A stretch of DNA of 64,000 nucleotides from Paeniglutamicibacter sulfureus (GTDB lineage Bacteria > Actinomycetota > Actinomycetes > Actinomycetales > Micrococcaceae): contig NZ_BAAAWO010000001.1 in NCBI RefSeq assembly GCF_039535115.1, positions 1,488,001 through 1,552,000 of the forward strand. The letters run 5' to 3'. The translations under genes were made by a program, and so were the position numbers. Positions 26,800-34,800 of the stretch are shown here, piece after piece; position 1 is the stretch's first letter, and every line of letters starts with the position of its first letter. The notes under the pieces were generated by a model that saw only the letters and a program-made list of their open reading frames with translations, searched no databases and was not told the origin of the DNA.

Positions 26800-27009
26800 A
26801 TGGTTGAGCCACAAGACCCCGGGGACACCGACTACCTGAGGGTGGCCGAGGCCGCCGCAGCGATGGACGTGCCGAGGATGACCGTGTACGACCTGGTGCA
26901 GGAGGGCAAGCTGCCTGCGGTGAGTTTCGGCAAGTCCTACCGGATTCCCGCCCGGGCCGTTCGGGAGTACCTGTCCGCTGACCGGCACGCGGCGGTGCCG
27001 CTCAACTGA
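26800..27009 (+). CDS. Excisionase-family / BldC-like small HTH protein
   Basis: A 69-residue protein with a MerR-type helix-turn-helix of the excisionase family: DYLRVAEAAAAMDVPRMTVYDLVQEGKL, then a basic wing (FGKSYRIPARAVREYL). It would bind DNA as a small regulator. There is no integrase nearby, so a role as a phage excisionase is not supported; a BldC-like regulator is more likely. GAGGG lies 5 bases before the ATG. It is convergent with the acetate kinase gene. Confidence 0.8.
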   Translation: MVEPQDPGDTDYLRVAEAAAAMDVPRMTVYDLVQEGKLPAVSFGKSYRIPARAVREYLSADRHAAVPLN

Positions 27010-27048
27010 GCGTGCCAATCTAGCCGGGAACAGCAGGCACGGCACTGG

Positions 27049-28290
27049 TTACCGGCCGTGGCGCCGAAGCGGGGTCGCGAGGGCGCCAGGGCCGGCCGGC
27101 ACCGGATCCGGGCGCTGCGCCATCCGCCCGGACTCGGTCCGGCTCAGGAGTGCGGCCGTGGCCTCGGCAATGGCCCGTTCCTCGTCGGTGGGCACCACCA
27201 GCACCGGGAACGCGGAGCCGGCGGTGCTGATGCACCGCGGCTCCCGCGCCGGGGCCCGGTTCGCGGCCTCGTCAAGTGCCAAGCCCAGTGCCGCCAGCTT
27301 GCCGACAACCAATGACCGGAAACCGGCCGCGCTTTCCCCGATGCTTCCGGTGAAGACCAGGGCCTTGGCACCGCCGACGGCCACATGATAGCCGCCCGCG
27401 TATTTTGCCAGCCGATAGGCGGCCATTTCCAAGGCGAGGCCTGCCTCTTTCCCCCCGTTCAATGCCACTTTCTCCATGAAAGCCAGGTCGTCAAGGCCGC
27501 AGAGGGCCTGGAACCCGCAGTGCCGATCCAGCATTTCCTCCGCGCCCTCGGGATCAAGCCCTTTTCGTTGGAGGTACAGCAGGACCGAGGGATCGATGTC
27601 CCCGCATCTGGTGCTCCCGATCAAACCGTCAGCCGGCGAGTACCCCATGGACGTGTCGATGCTGCGGCCCCCCTTGATGGCTGTCACGGATGAGCCATCG
27701 CCCAGGTGCGCAATGATGCCGTCGAACTGTCCGACACCCAGCCCCAGGAAATGCGATGCGGCGCGGGTGACCTGGCCGACCGAGATCCCGTGGAATTCGT
27801 AGCGCCGGATCCCGTGCCTGCTGTAGTAGCCCCCGGGGATGGCATAGCGCCAGGCGGTCTCGGGCATCGTCTGGTGGAAGGCGGTGTCAAAGACAGCCAC
27901 CTGCGGGAATCCGGGCCACAAGGCGCCGGCGGCCCGGATTCCCTGAAGTCCATCGGGGTTGTGCCGTGGGGCCAACCGCGTCAGGTCCTCCAGCGCGGCG
28001 ATCGTTTCCTCGGTCAGTGCCACGGGCTCGGTGAATTTCTCTCCGCCGTGGACCACGCGGTGTCCGATGGCATCGATCGTTCTTTCGCCCAGGACCTCGT
28101 GCACTTGGTTCTTGATGTGCGCCAGGGCCTGGTTTCCGTTCCCGCTCCCGGAGAGGTCCGGGCGCCCGCCACTCTTGGGGACCTCGCCCGAGGCGAGCAG
28201 AACCGATGCGTCCTGGGCATCCGCGTGTTCACAGTGGCGCAGTTGGTAGCGGATCGACTCCGGGCCGCACATCAATGCCAGGATGAGCAT
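27049..28290 (-). CDS. ackA: Divergent acetate kinase-family protein
   Basis: The 413-residue protein has the acetokinase fold with HRVVHGG, VFDTAFH, RRYEFHG, DTSMGYSPADGL, STRCGDIDP and FTGSIGE. Several normally strict positions differ: the N-terminal N-x-G-S-S-S loop reads M-C-G-P-E-S, HLGNGSS reads HLGDGSS, and FTGGIGEN reads FTGSIGES. There is no pta next to it. It may be a paralogue with altered nucleotide or acyl specificity rather than the main enzyme. The start MLILALM is chosen because the upstream 66 codons look non-coding. The symbol reflects family only. Confidence 0.8.
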   Translation of the reverse strand: MLILALMCGPESIRYQLRHCEHADAQDASVLLASGEVPKSGGRPDLSGSGNGNQALAHIKNQVHEVLGERTIDAIGHRVVHGGEKFTEPVALTEETIAALEDLTRLAPRHNPDGLQGIRAAGALWPGFPQVAVFDTAFHQTMPETAWRYAIPGGYYSRHGIRRYEFHGISVGQVTRAASHFLGLGVGQFDGIIAHLGDGSSVTAIKGGRSIDTSMGYSPADGLIGSTRCGDIDPSVLLYLQRKGLDPEGAEEMLDRHCGFQALCGLDDLAFMEKVALNGGKEAGLALEMAAYRLAKYAGGYHVAVGGAKALVFTGSIGESAAGFRSLVVGKLAALGLALDEAANRAPAREPRCISTAGSAFPVLVVPTDEERAIAEATAALLSRTESGRMAQRPDPVPAGPGALATPLRRHGR

Positions 28291-28793
28291 GGTCCCGCCC
28301 CTGACCGCTGCCTTGTGGGGGAAACCCGTCGGTCCATGACGCGTCCATGGTTTCCGGGGGCACGGATGGCGGGTGGGGCGCTCCGATGAACATGGATCTC
28401 GGATGTTGTGCGGCAAGGCCAAGTCCTGGTGCCCGGGACGGTGGGTGAACAGGCCATGCTGGATCTCCGAGGTACCCATCGGGGACATCGCCGCCCCGTG
28501 GTTAAGGCCGGACCCTGCTTGCCGTCCATCTCCAGTCTAAGAACCCCTCCCCGCGTGAGGGAAGGGATGAAACCACCGGATCCCCACCCGGCCCCGCGGT
28601 GCGGTCGGCGGCCGGAAGAACTGCCGCGGCTGCCGCGATTGCGCTGAACCCTGGGGGCGTCGCCGTCCGGTTGTCACTCCATGTCCGTCCCCGGGTGCAC
28701 GTCTCGAGGGTCCAGGAGGCCGACGCTCGGACACCTGGAAGCCGGTACAAACACGAGATCCCGTCATCCGGCATTGGTTGCAGGTCCAATACA
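28291..28793. other. Gene-free region between ackA and the cold-shock gene
   Basis: About 500 bases with no credible coding frame on either strand. It must hold the ackA promoter. A weak CCCTCCCC/GGGAAGGG inverted repeat near 28547-28567 is the only structure seen. Confidence 0.5.
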
Positions 28794-28822
28794 TTGTCTT
28801 GGCCGAAGCGCGGCCGTAGCAT
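28794..28822 (+). promoter_or_regulatory. Candidate promoter of the cold-shock gene
   Basis: TTGTCT and TAGCAT are separated by 17 bases. The transcript would start near 28828, giving a leader of about 67 bases. Confidence 0.45.
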
Positions 28823-28825
28823 TGC

Positions 28826-28844
28826 GACAGGGAAGATCCCTGTC
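28826..28844 (+). promoter_or_regulatory. Hairpin in the cold-shock mRNA leader
   Basis: GACAGGGA and TCCCTGTC with a 3-base loop form a perfect 8-bp stem at the predicted 5' end of the message. Cold-shock leaders often carry structure that controls mRNA stability or translation; here the role is inferred. Confidence 0.4.
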
Positions 28845-28894
28845 AACGTCGGCTTCTGGCCGGTGGAGATGCGACACAACAAGAGGATGCAACA

Positions 28895-29098
28895 ATGGCA
28901 ACAGGCGTAGTCAAGTGGTTCAATTCCGAAAAGGGCTTTGGTTTCATCGCTCCCGATGATGGATCCGATGATGTGTTCGCCCATTATTCGGCGATCGCCA
29001 GCAGCGGCTACCGCTCCCTGGAAGAGAACCAGAAGGTCCAGTTTGATATTGTCCGTGGAGACAAGGGTCCGCAGGCGGAGAACATCCAGCCCTTGTAA
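28895..29098 (+). CDS. cspA: Cold-shock protein, CspA family
   Basis: A 67-residue OB-fold single-strand nucleic acid-binding protein. RNP1 (KGFGFIAP) and RNP2 (VFAHYSAI) motifs are both present. It acts as an RNA chaperone in cold or stationary phase (family knowledge). GAGGAT lies 7 bases before the ATG. It is a single gene with its own promoter and a terminator 140 bases downstream. Confidence 0.95.
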   Translation: MATGVVKWFNSEKGFGFIAPDDGSDDVFAHYSAIASSGYRSLEENQKVQFDIVRGDKGPQAENIQPL

Positions 29099-29238
29099 TC
29101 CCGGATCAAGAACATTCCTCCTTTGCCACGTGCGTTAGCGGGGTCAGTGCCTCCGAAGCGACGGGGCGTTGCGTTTGCAACCGGCCGTCAAGTCTAGGTC
29201 GAGTGTACGAGGAGCCTGGTGCCATCGAACACCCGGGG

Positions 29239-29283
29239 AACCCTGCCCGAAGGATCAACCTTCGGGCAGGGTTCTTTCTCTTG
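29239..29283 (+). terminator. Intrinsic terminator
   Basis: A perfect 15-bp stem (AACCCTGCCCGAAGG and complement) with a 5-base loop is followed by a T-rich run (CTTTCTCTT). It is the likely end of the cold-shock transcript. Confidence 0.8.
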
Positions 29284-29409
29284 AGTGGGGCAAGCACTTG
29301 CGGCGGCCACAGACCGTTCGTGCCATCCGGCCCAGCGGATCCGCGTCCGCCCCTTGAGCCGATACCCTTCGTGTTCTACGGTGGAATCCCACCGAGCAGG
29401 AGGTACGTC

Positions 29410-29637
29410 ATGGGTGAAGTCATTGAACCACTGGACGCCGGGGACGCCGAGGCCGTCGCCGCCGGGATGATCGCTCCCGACGAGGCCAGGCCCGTGGATG
29501 AACCCGACACCGAGCCCGGCCTGGATAGTGAGCGACCCGTGCTGCTGGAGGAGCGGAGGGACAGCGAAGCCAACCCGACAGCTGGATCCGGCGACGGCCT
29601 GGACGTTGAGTACACCGCTGATCCCGCGGATCAATAG
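29410..29637 (+). CDS. Small acidic protein of unknown function
   Basis: A 75-residue, strongly acidic protein with no hydrophobic segment or cysteine. AGGAGG at 29398-29403, 6 bases before the ATG, strongly supports translation. The sequence (MGEVIEPLDAGDAEAVAAG then many Asp, Glu and Pro) is likely disordered. No domain recognised. Confidence 0.6.
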   Translation: MGEVIEPLDAGDAEAVAAGMIAPDEARPVDEPDTEPGLDSERPVLLEERRDSEANPTAGSGDGLDVEYTADPADQ

Positions 29638-29850
29638 GCGCCTGCGGCACCCCTCCCCCGTCATTTCCCCGGGGCGCTGCCCCATCTCCGGCTACTGCTG
29701 AGGTGGCCAAGCGGCATTCGCAATGCGGTGGGCAAGTTTTTTCCGGACTCCTCACTCATCCGTGCCAGGTTCGCCCTGCGAATCCCCCACCGCGCACCGT
29801 TAACGCGGGTTTCTGCCCGGCCGGCGGAGGGTAAATTGCCGCGGACGTCG

Positions 29851-29891
29851 AAAAGAGAGGCAGTCAACTGAAAGTTGACTGCCTCTCTTTT
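29851..29891. terminator. Bidirectional hairpin, original terminator of the first peroxidase gene
   Basis: AAAAGAGAGGCAGTCAACT and its exact complement form a perfect 19-bp stem with a GAA loop, A-rich before and T-rich after. Removing the IS at 29923-31888 and one copy of its 6-bp duplication places this hairpin about 25 bases after the stop codon of the peroxidase at 31890-37532, so it was probably that gene's terminator before the insertion. Confidence 0.75.
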
Positions 29892-29916
29892 GCCTTGTCG
29901 CTGCTAGCGGATGTTC

Positions 29917-29922
29917 ACTAGA
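29917..29922. repeat. Target-site duplication, left copy
   Basis: ACTAGA directly precedes the left end of the IS (CTGAAGTTACG) and is repeated at 31889-31894 after the right end. Confidence 0.8.
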
Positions 29923-29941
29923 CTGAAGTTACGGCAGACAG

Positions 29942-29979
29942 AACGCCAGGATCCCCGGATTGTCGGGGATCCTGGCGTT
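29942..29979. terminator. Hairpin at the left end of the IS
   Basis: AACGCCAGGATCCCCG and its complement form a 16-bp perfect stem with a 6-base loop, followed by T's on the plus strand. It ends the transposase message and can block transcription entering from outside. Confidence 0.75.
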
Positions 29980-29998
29980 TTTGGTTCCGGTTCTCTGG

Positions 29999-31753
29999 CT
30001 ACTTTCTGTGGTTTTTGATGTGGTGGTCGATGAGGTCCATGGCCCTTTGTTGGCGGGGCGTGGGCAGGGAAAGCAGTTCGAAGGTCCGCTCGGTGCCCGG
30101 GACGCTGGTGGTGTTCCTGGTCCGGGTTCCCAGGTGGGTCAGGAGGTCTTGGTAGCTGGTGGCGGTGGTCCCGTCGTCGAGTTTCCGGGTGCTGGCCTTG
30201 GATGCCGCGGCGGCGGAGCGTTCGACCTTGGCGACGGGTTCCTCGGGCACGGGTCGGTTCTCGTCGGTGAAGGTCAGTGGTGCGAGGGCGGTGCGCAGGT
30301 GCCAGGTGAGGTGGGCGGCGAGCATGCAGAGGAAGACGTGGGCTCGGGTCCGGTTTTCGGTGTAGTGGCGGATGGGGCGGATGCCCAGGTCGCGGGTTTT
30401 GAGGGTCTTGAAGATCTTTTCCACGTTGGCCAGGGACTTGTAGGTGCGCACCGCCTCGGGGGCGTCCATGGTGTCGGCGGGGAGGTTGGTGCGGATGACG
30501 TAGATGCCGTCCAGGTCGGCCTCGCGGGCAATGGATCCGGTGTTGCGGGTGTAGGTGAAGGCGGTGTCTTCGATGATGAGGTTGAAGTGCTTTTGCATGT
30601 TGTATTTGCCGGCGACCTTGCCGACCTTCACCCCGATCTTTCCGGCGCCCTTGAGGCGGCCGGCCTCCACCGCTTTCTTGATGGTTTCCAGCTTTTCCTC
30701 GGTGGCCTCGAGCAGGTTGGTGCGTTTGTGGGCGCGCTTGGCGGCCAGGGCGGGGTTGCGGCAGGCGATGAGCCGTTCGCCGGGGTATTTCGGGTGGGTG
30801 ATCTCGGCGAGGTTTTGTTGGTCGAACAGGCTCATCTGCAGGGGGCCGTTGTCCTCGGCGAGGTGCTGGATGTCGGTGTTGCGCAGCGCGGTGACCCAGG
30901 AGAAGTCGGTGTCTTTTTTGAGGTCTTCGACCCGTGCGTTGGTGATCATGCCGCGGTCTCCGACCATGGCCAGGTCATGGACGCCGGAGAGGGCGTGGAT
31001 CTCCTTGGCAATCTGGATGAATGCGGTCGGGTCGGCGGTGTTCCCGGGGAACACTCGCACGGCGATGGGCAGTCCGGCGCGGGTGGCGAGCATGCCGTAT
31101 TCGATTTGTTCGCAGCCGCGTTTCTTGTCCCTGGAATACCCGAATTTTGCCAGCGGGTTGTGGGTTCCGGTGACCCAGGAGGAGGACAGGTCAAAGAGCG
31201 CGAGGCCCTCGGGGTTGTGTTCGGGTCCGAGGTGGGTGCGGGCGAGCTGCTTTTCGATGCGGGGTTGTTGTTCCAGGAGCCAGTCCATGGCGGCGTAGAG
31301 CTCGTCGGTGGTGGCCGGTCCGAGGTCGGTGCCCAGGGTGGTGTCGGCGAACCAGTTCAGGGTGGCGAGCTTGGAGGTCGGCTTGCAGATCCGGGCCGCC
31401 AGCAGGGCCATGATGAGGTCCCGGTTCCGGCAGGCGGGGCCCAACAGGGATTCGAAGCGCAGGCCGCGGGCCATGGCGTAGATCGCGTCGATGTGTCCGT
31501 GGGGCAGGGTGCGCAGGATCTGCATCCGGGCATCGGCGTCCACCATTCTCTTGCCGTTCAGGGACGCCTTCAGGTCCAGGATGGCGCGTTCGGGCAGGTA
31601 GGAAATGTTGCCCAGGGTCTCGTGCTTGACCTTGCCGCCCTCGCGGTAGGTCCGGCGCACCAGGGCGGACCGGTATTCGACCTCCACACCGGCCTTGTTG
31701 ACCCTGCGGGATGTGTTGATGGCTACATGCATGGCCTTGGTGCCTTGTTCCAT
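29999..31753 (-). CDS. IS1634-family transposase
   Basis: A 584-residue DDE transposase of the IS4/IS1634 superfamily. Catalytic acidic residues are visible in ALFDLSSSWVTG, AMVGDRGMITNARVE and SLANVEKIFKTLK. The frame is complete, without stops or shifts, so the element may be mobile. The start could also be the ATG 21 bases later (MHVAINTS). The gene sits wholly between the two terminal hairpins. Confidence 0.92.
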   Translation of the reverse strand: MEQGTKAMHVAINTSRRVNKAGVEVEYRSALVRRTYREGGKVKHETLGNISYLPERAILDLKASLNGKRMVDADARMQILRTLPHGHIDAIYAMARGLRFESLLGPACRNRDLIMALLAARICKPTSKLATLNWFADTTLGTDLGPATTDELYAAMDWLLEQQPRIEKQLARTHLGPEHNPEGLALFDLSSSWVTGTHNPLAKFGYSRDKKRGCEQIEYGMLATRAGLPIAVRVFPGNTADPTAFIQIAKEIHALSGVHDLAMVGDRGMITNARVEDLKKDTDFSWVTALRNTDIQHLAEDNGPLQMSLFDQQNLAEITHPKYPGERLIACRNPALAAKRAHKRTNLLEATEEKLETIKKAVEAGRLKGAGKIGVKVGKVAGKYNMQKHFNLIIEDTAFTYTRNTGSIAREADLDGIYVIRTNLPADTMDAPEAVRTYKSLANVEKIFKTLKTRDLGIRPIRHYTENRTRAHVFLCMLAAHLTWHLRTALAPLTFTDENRPVPEEPVAKVERSAAAASKASTRKLDDGTTATSYQDLLTHLGTRTRNTTSVPGTERTFELLSLPTPRQQRAMDLIDHHIKNHRK

Positions 31754-31836
31754 GGCAACAAATTACACCTTGCTCGCGGAGATTGGAAGGCTTTTCGTGA
31801 AAACTTTAGTGGCTACAGTTTTCGGCCAAAAGAGGG

Positions 31837-31872
31837 GAATTGCCCCGGAACCATGCGGTTCCGAGGCAATTC
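31837..31872. terminator. Hairpin at the right end of the IS
   Basis: GAATTGCCCCGGAACC and GGTTCCGAGGCAATTC form a 16-bp stem with one mismatch and a 4-base loop. On the minus strand it is the first hairpin after the peroxidase stop codon and may now end that transcript. Confidence 0.65.
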
Positions 31873-31888
31873 CTTAACGTAACCTCAG

Positions 31889-31894
31889 ACTAGA
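31889..31894. repeat. Target-site duplication, right copy
   Basis: ACTAGA, identical to 29917-29922. It contains the peroxidase stop codon (TAG read on the minus strand), which the duplication preserved. Confidence 0.8.
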
Positions 31895-34800
31895 GGCGGG
31901 CGTTCCACTTCTGCGTTCCGGTCAGCTTGTAGTAGCTGGAGGACACCTTGGTGGTGACGGAGACCGATCCGGTGTACCGGTGGGTACCGGCCGACTTCTT
32001 CACGCCGTTGACGTAGTAGACAACCCCTACCTTCGCCGGGATCTTCACCGTGTTCTTCGATGCACTGAACACCGGCTTGGTTGGCACCACGGCGTTGCGG
32101 TTGTCGAACTTCCACGACGTCGTTCCAGCCAGCTTGTAGTGGCTGGAGGACGCCTTGGTGGTGACGGTGCCCGTACCGGTATACCGGTGGGTACCTGCAG
32201 TCTTCCGCACACCGTTCACGTAGTAGAGGACGCCCGTCTTGGACGGGATCTTCACCGTGTTTCCCGATGCACTGAAGGACGTCTTCGTGGGAACCACCGC
32301 GTTGCGGTTGTCGAACTTCCACGAGGTGGTTCCGGTCAGGGCCTCGGCCCCGTTGGCAACCTTGGCAGTGACCGTGCCGGTGCCGCCGAAGGAGTACGTC
32401 CCGGCCTTCTTCACCGCGCCGTTGATGGAGTATGCCACGCCCGCCTTCGCGGGAATCGTGACAGTGTTCCTGCCTGCGTTGAAGGACGGCTTCGTCGGGG
32501 TCACCGTGTTCCGGTTGTTGAACTTCCACGACGTCGTTCCGGCCAGCTTGTACCAGCTGGAGGACGCCTTGGTGGTGACGGTTCCCGAACCGCTGTACTT
32601 GTGGGTACCTGCAGCCTTCCTCACACCGTTCACGTAGTAGAGGACGCCCGTCTTGGACGGGATCTTCACCGTGTTTCCCGGCGCGCTGAAGGCGGGCTTG
32701 GTGGGCACCACCGCGTTGCGGTTGTCGAACTTCCACGAGGTGGTTCCGGCCAGGGCCTCGGCCCCGCTGGCAACCTTGGCACTGACCGTGCCGGTGCCGC
32801 CGTGGGAGTAGGTCCCTGCCTTCTTCGCCGCGCCGTTGATGAAGTAGGCAACGCCCGCCTTGGCGGGAATCACCACGGTGTTCTTGCTGGCGTTGAAGGT
32901 GGGTGCCGTTGGCGTCACGGAGTTCTTGTTGTCGAACTTCCAAGAACTCGTCGCCCCTTCGGCCACCTTGTGCGAACTGTCAACGGCCTTGGCCGTCACG
33001 GTTCCCGACCCGGCGTTGACGTACGTACCCGCAGCCTTCGCTTCACCGTCGATGAAGTAGCCGACTCCGGTTGAAGCCGGAATCTTGACCTGGTTGGCCG
33101 TGGCACTGAAGGTCGGAGCAGCCGGGGTCACTTCGGTCCGCAAATCGAACTTCCAGCTGCGGGACTCGACGATGTAGTTCTCCGAGGCCGCCTCCGCCGT
33201 GACAGTCACCTGTGTGGTTGCCGGGTAGGTTCCGGCTTCCTTGAGGGCTCCGTCGATGGAGTAGGCAACTCCGGTGACCTTCGGGATGGTCACGGTCTTG
33301 TTGGACAGGTTGTGGTCCGGAGCCTGCGCCGTGACGGTTTCCTTCAGGGTGCTCAGGGTGCCTTCGGTGGGGGTGGAGATGAACTGTGAAGGTGCACCGT
33401 CAACCCCTGTCACGGTCGCCACGACCTGGACCGGGAATCCGGCCTCGGCCTCGGTGAAGGTGAACTTGCCCGTGGTGTTCGACTGCGTGGTGGTGGCGAA
33501 CTGGGTGTTGTCCGGTGCCAGGCGCAAGACCTGGAGTTCGAAGGCCACCTCGCTGCCGCCGGTGACCGGTCCCTGCACATTGGCCGTGAGCTGGCCGCCG
33601 ACTGCCGGAACCGCGTTGGAGGACGGTGCCACCGAAAGCGCGACGCCCGGCTCGGGATCGGGATCGCCGAGGCCGTTGCTGATGTCGATGATGCCGTCGG
33701 CGAACTGCAGCTGCTCAATGTTGCGCAGCACATCCACGCTGGCGTCGTTTCCGGTAGTGGTCACCCTGACCATGTTCCCGGGCAGGGCTTCGAGCTGCGC
33801 CTCGGCGGCATTGATGCCGTACACGACGGTGTCGCTGCCGCCCGTGGCGATCTGGATCTTCCGTTCGATCGTCAGCTCCGACGGGTTGATGGCGCGATCG
33901 AAGATGCGCTCGATGAAGGGCTCGAGCGTATCGGAACGTTCATCGCCCAGGGCGATGTTCACGTCCAGCCAGGCATCGCCGTCAACGAAGTTCTCGCCCC
34001 GACGGGGCTCGATCAGGTCGCTGCCGCCGCCACCGAGGATGAGGTTGTTGTTCATGTCCTCGGCCTCGAAGGCCTGTCCGTCAAGGAAGGGCAGGGCGTA
34101 GACAGGCTGCTCGCCGCCGCCGAGCAGGTCGCGAAGGCCGGTGACGCGGTCCAGCTGCGCCTGGGTCAGCCGGTGGCCGTACCCGATCTTGTCCCTCTGG
34201 GGGTCTTCGAACGCATCGCGGTTGCGCACACCGCGCACGACGTCATCCCCGTCGAATCCGGAGAACGCCTCGACCTCGTCGTAGCGATCGACGATGGAGC
34301 TCTCGACGCCCGGCACGATCTGGACGGGGTCAAGGTCGGCGCGAACCGGGTGGGTGGTCTTGTCATAGGTCACCCAGTCGAAGCCGAGCATGCCGTGGAA
34401 GCGGTCGGCGCCGGGGCCGCCGACCATCACGTCGTCGCCACCTTCGGCGTCGTGGTCGTTGTTGCCGGTCCGGCCCACCAGGACGTCATGTCCGCCGTGA
34501 TACATCCCGGGGTCGTTTTGCGCGGTGCCGCTCAAGTCGCCGACCAGAAGGTCGGCGTTGGTTCCGCCGTCGATCCAGTCATCTCCCTCATCGCCGCGGA
34601 CGTTGTCGCGCCCGGTGGAGCCCAGGATGAAGTCGTTCCCGAGCCCGCCGAAGCTGGTGGAGAAGTCCTGGCCGCCGACGATGAAGTCCTGCCCGGAACC
34701 ACCGAAGAGCAGGTCGCCGAGGCCCGGTCCGCCGTTGAGTGCGTCGTTGCCCGCTTCACCTTGGAGACGGTCGTCGCCGAAGATGTCGGTCAGGACATCG

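Larger units (their letters stand above)
29923..31888 (-). mobile_element. IS1634-family insertion sequence
   Basis: A 1966-bp element with terminal inverted repeats CTGAAGTTACG / CTGAGGTTACG (10 of 11 identical) and a perfect 6-bp target duplication ACTAGA. Inside each end is a strong hairpin, at 29942-29979 and 31837-31872. It holds one intact transposase. It interrupts no coding frame but lies exactly at the peroxidase stop codon. Confidence 0.85.

Noticed and set aside
28408-28647. Small plus-strand frame between ackA and cspA
   Set aside because: No ribosome-binding site, Pro/Arg-rich composition typical of random high-GC frames.
29960-31882. 640-aa plus-strand frame across the IS1634 transposase
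   Set aside because: Lies exactly opposite an intact DDE transposase gene, is rich in Gly/Val from reversed codons, and starts in a terminator hairpin.
31905-33330. Regular repeats considered as a CRISPR array
   Set aside because: Period is about 207 bases, in frame, and translates to conserved protein modules; no unique spacers.
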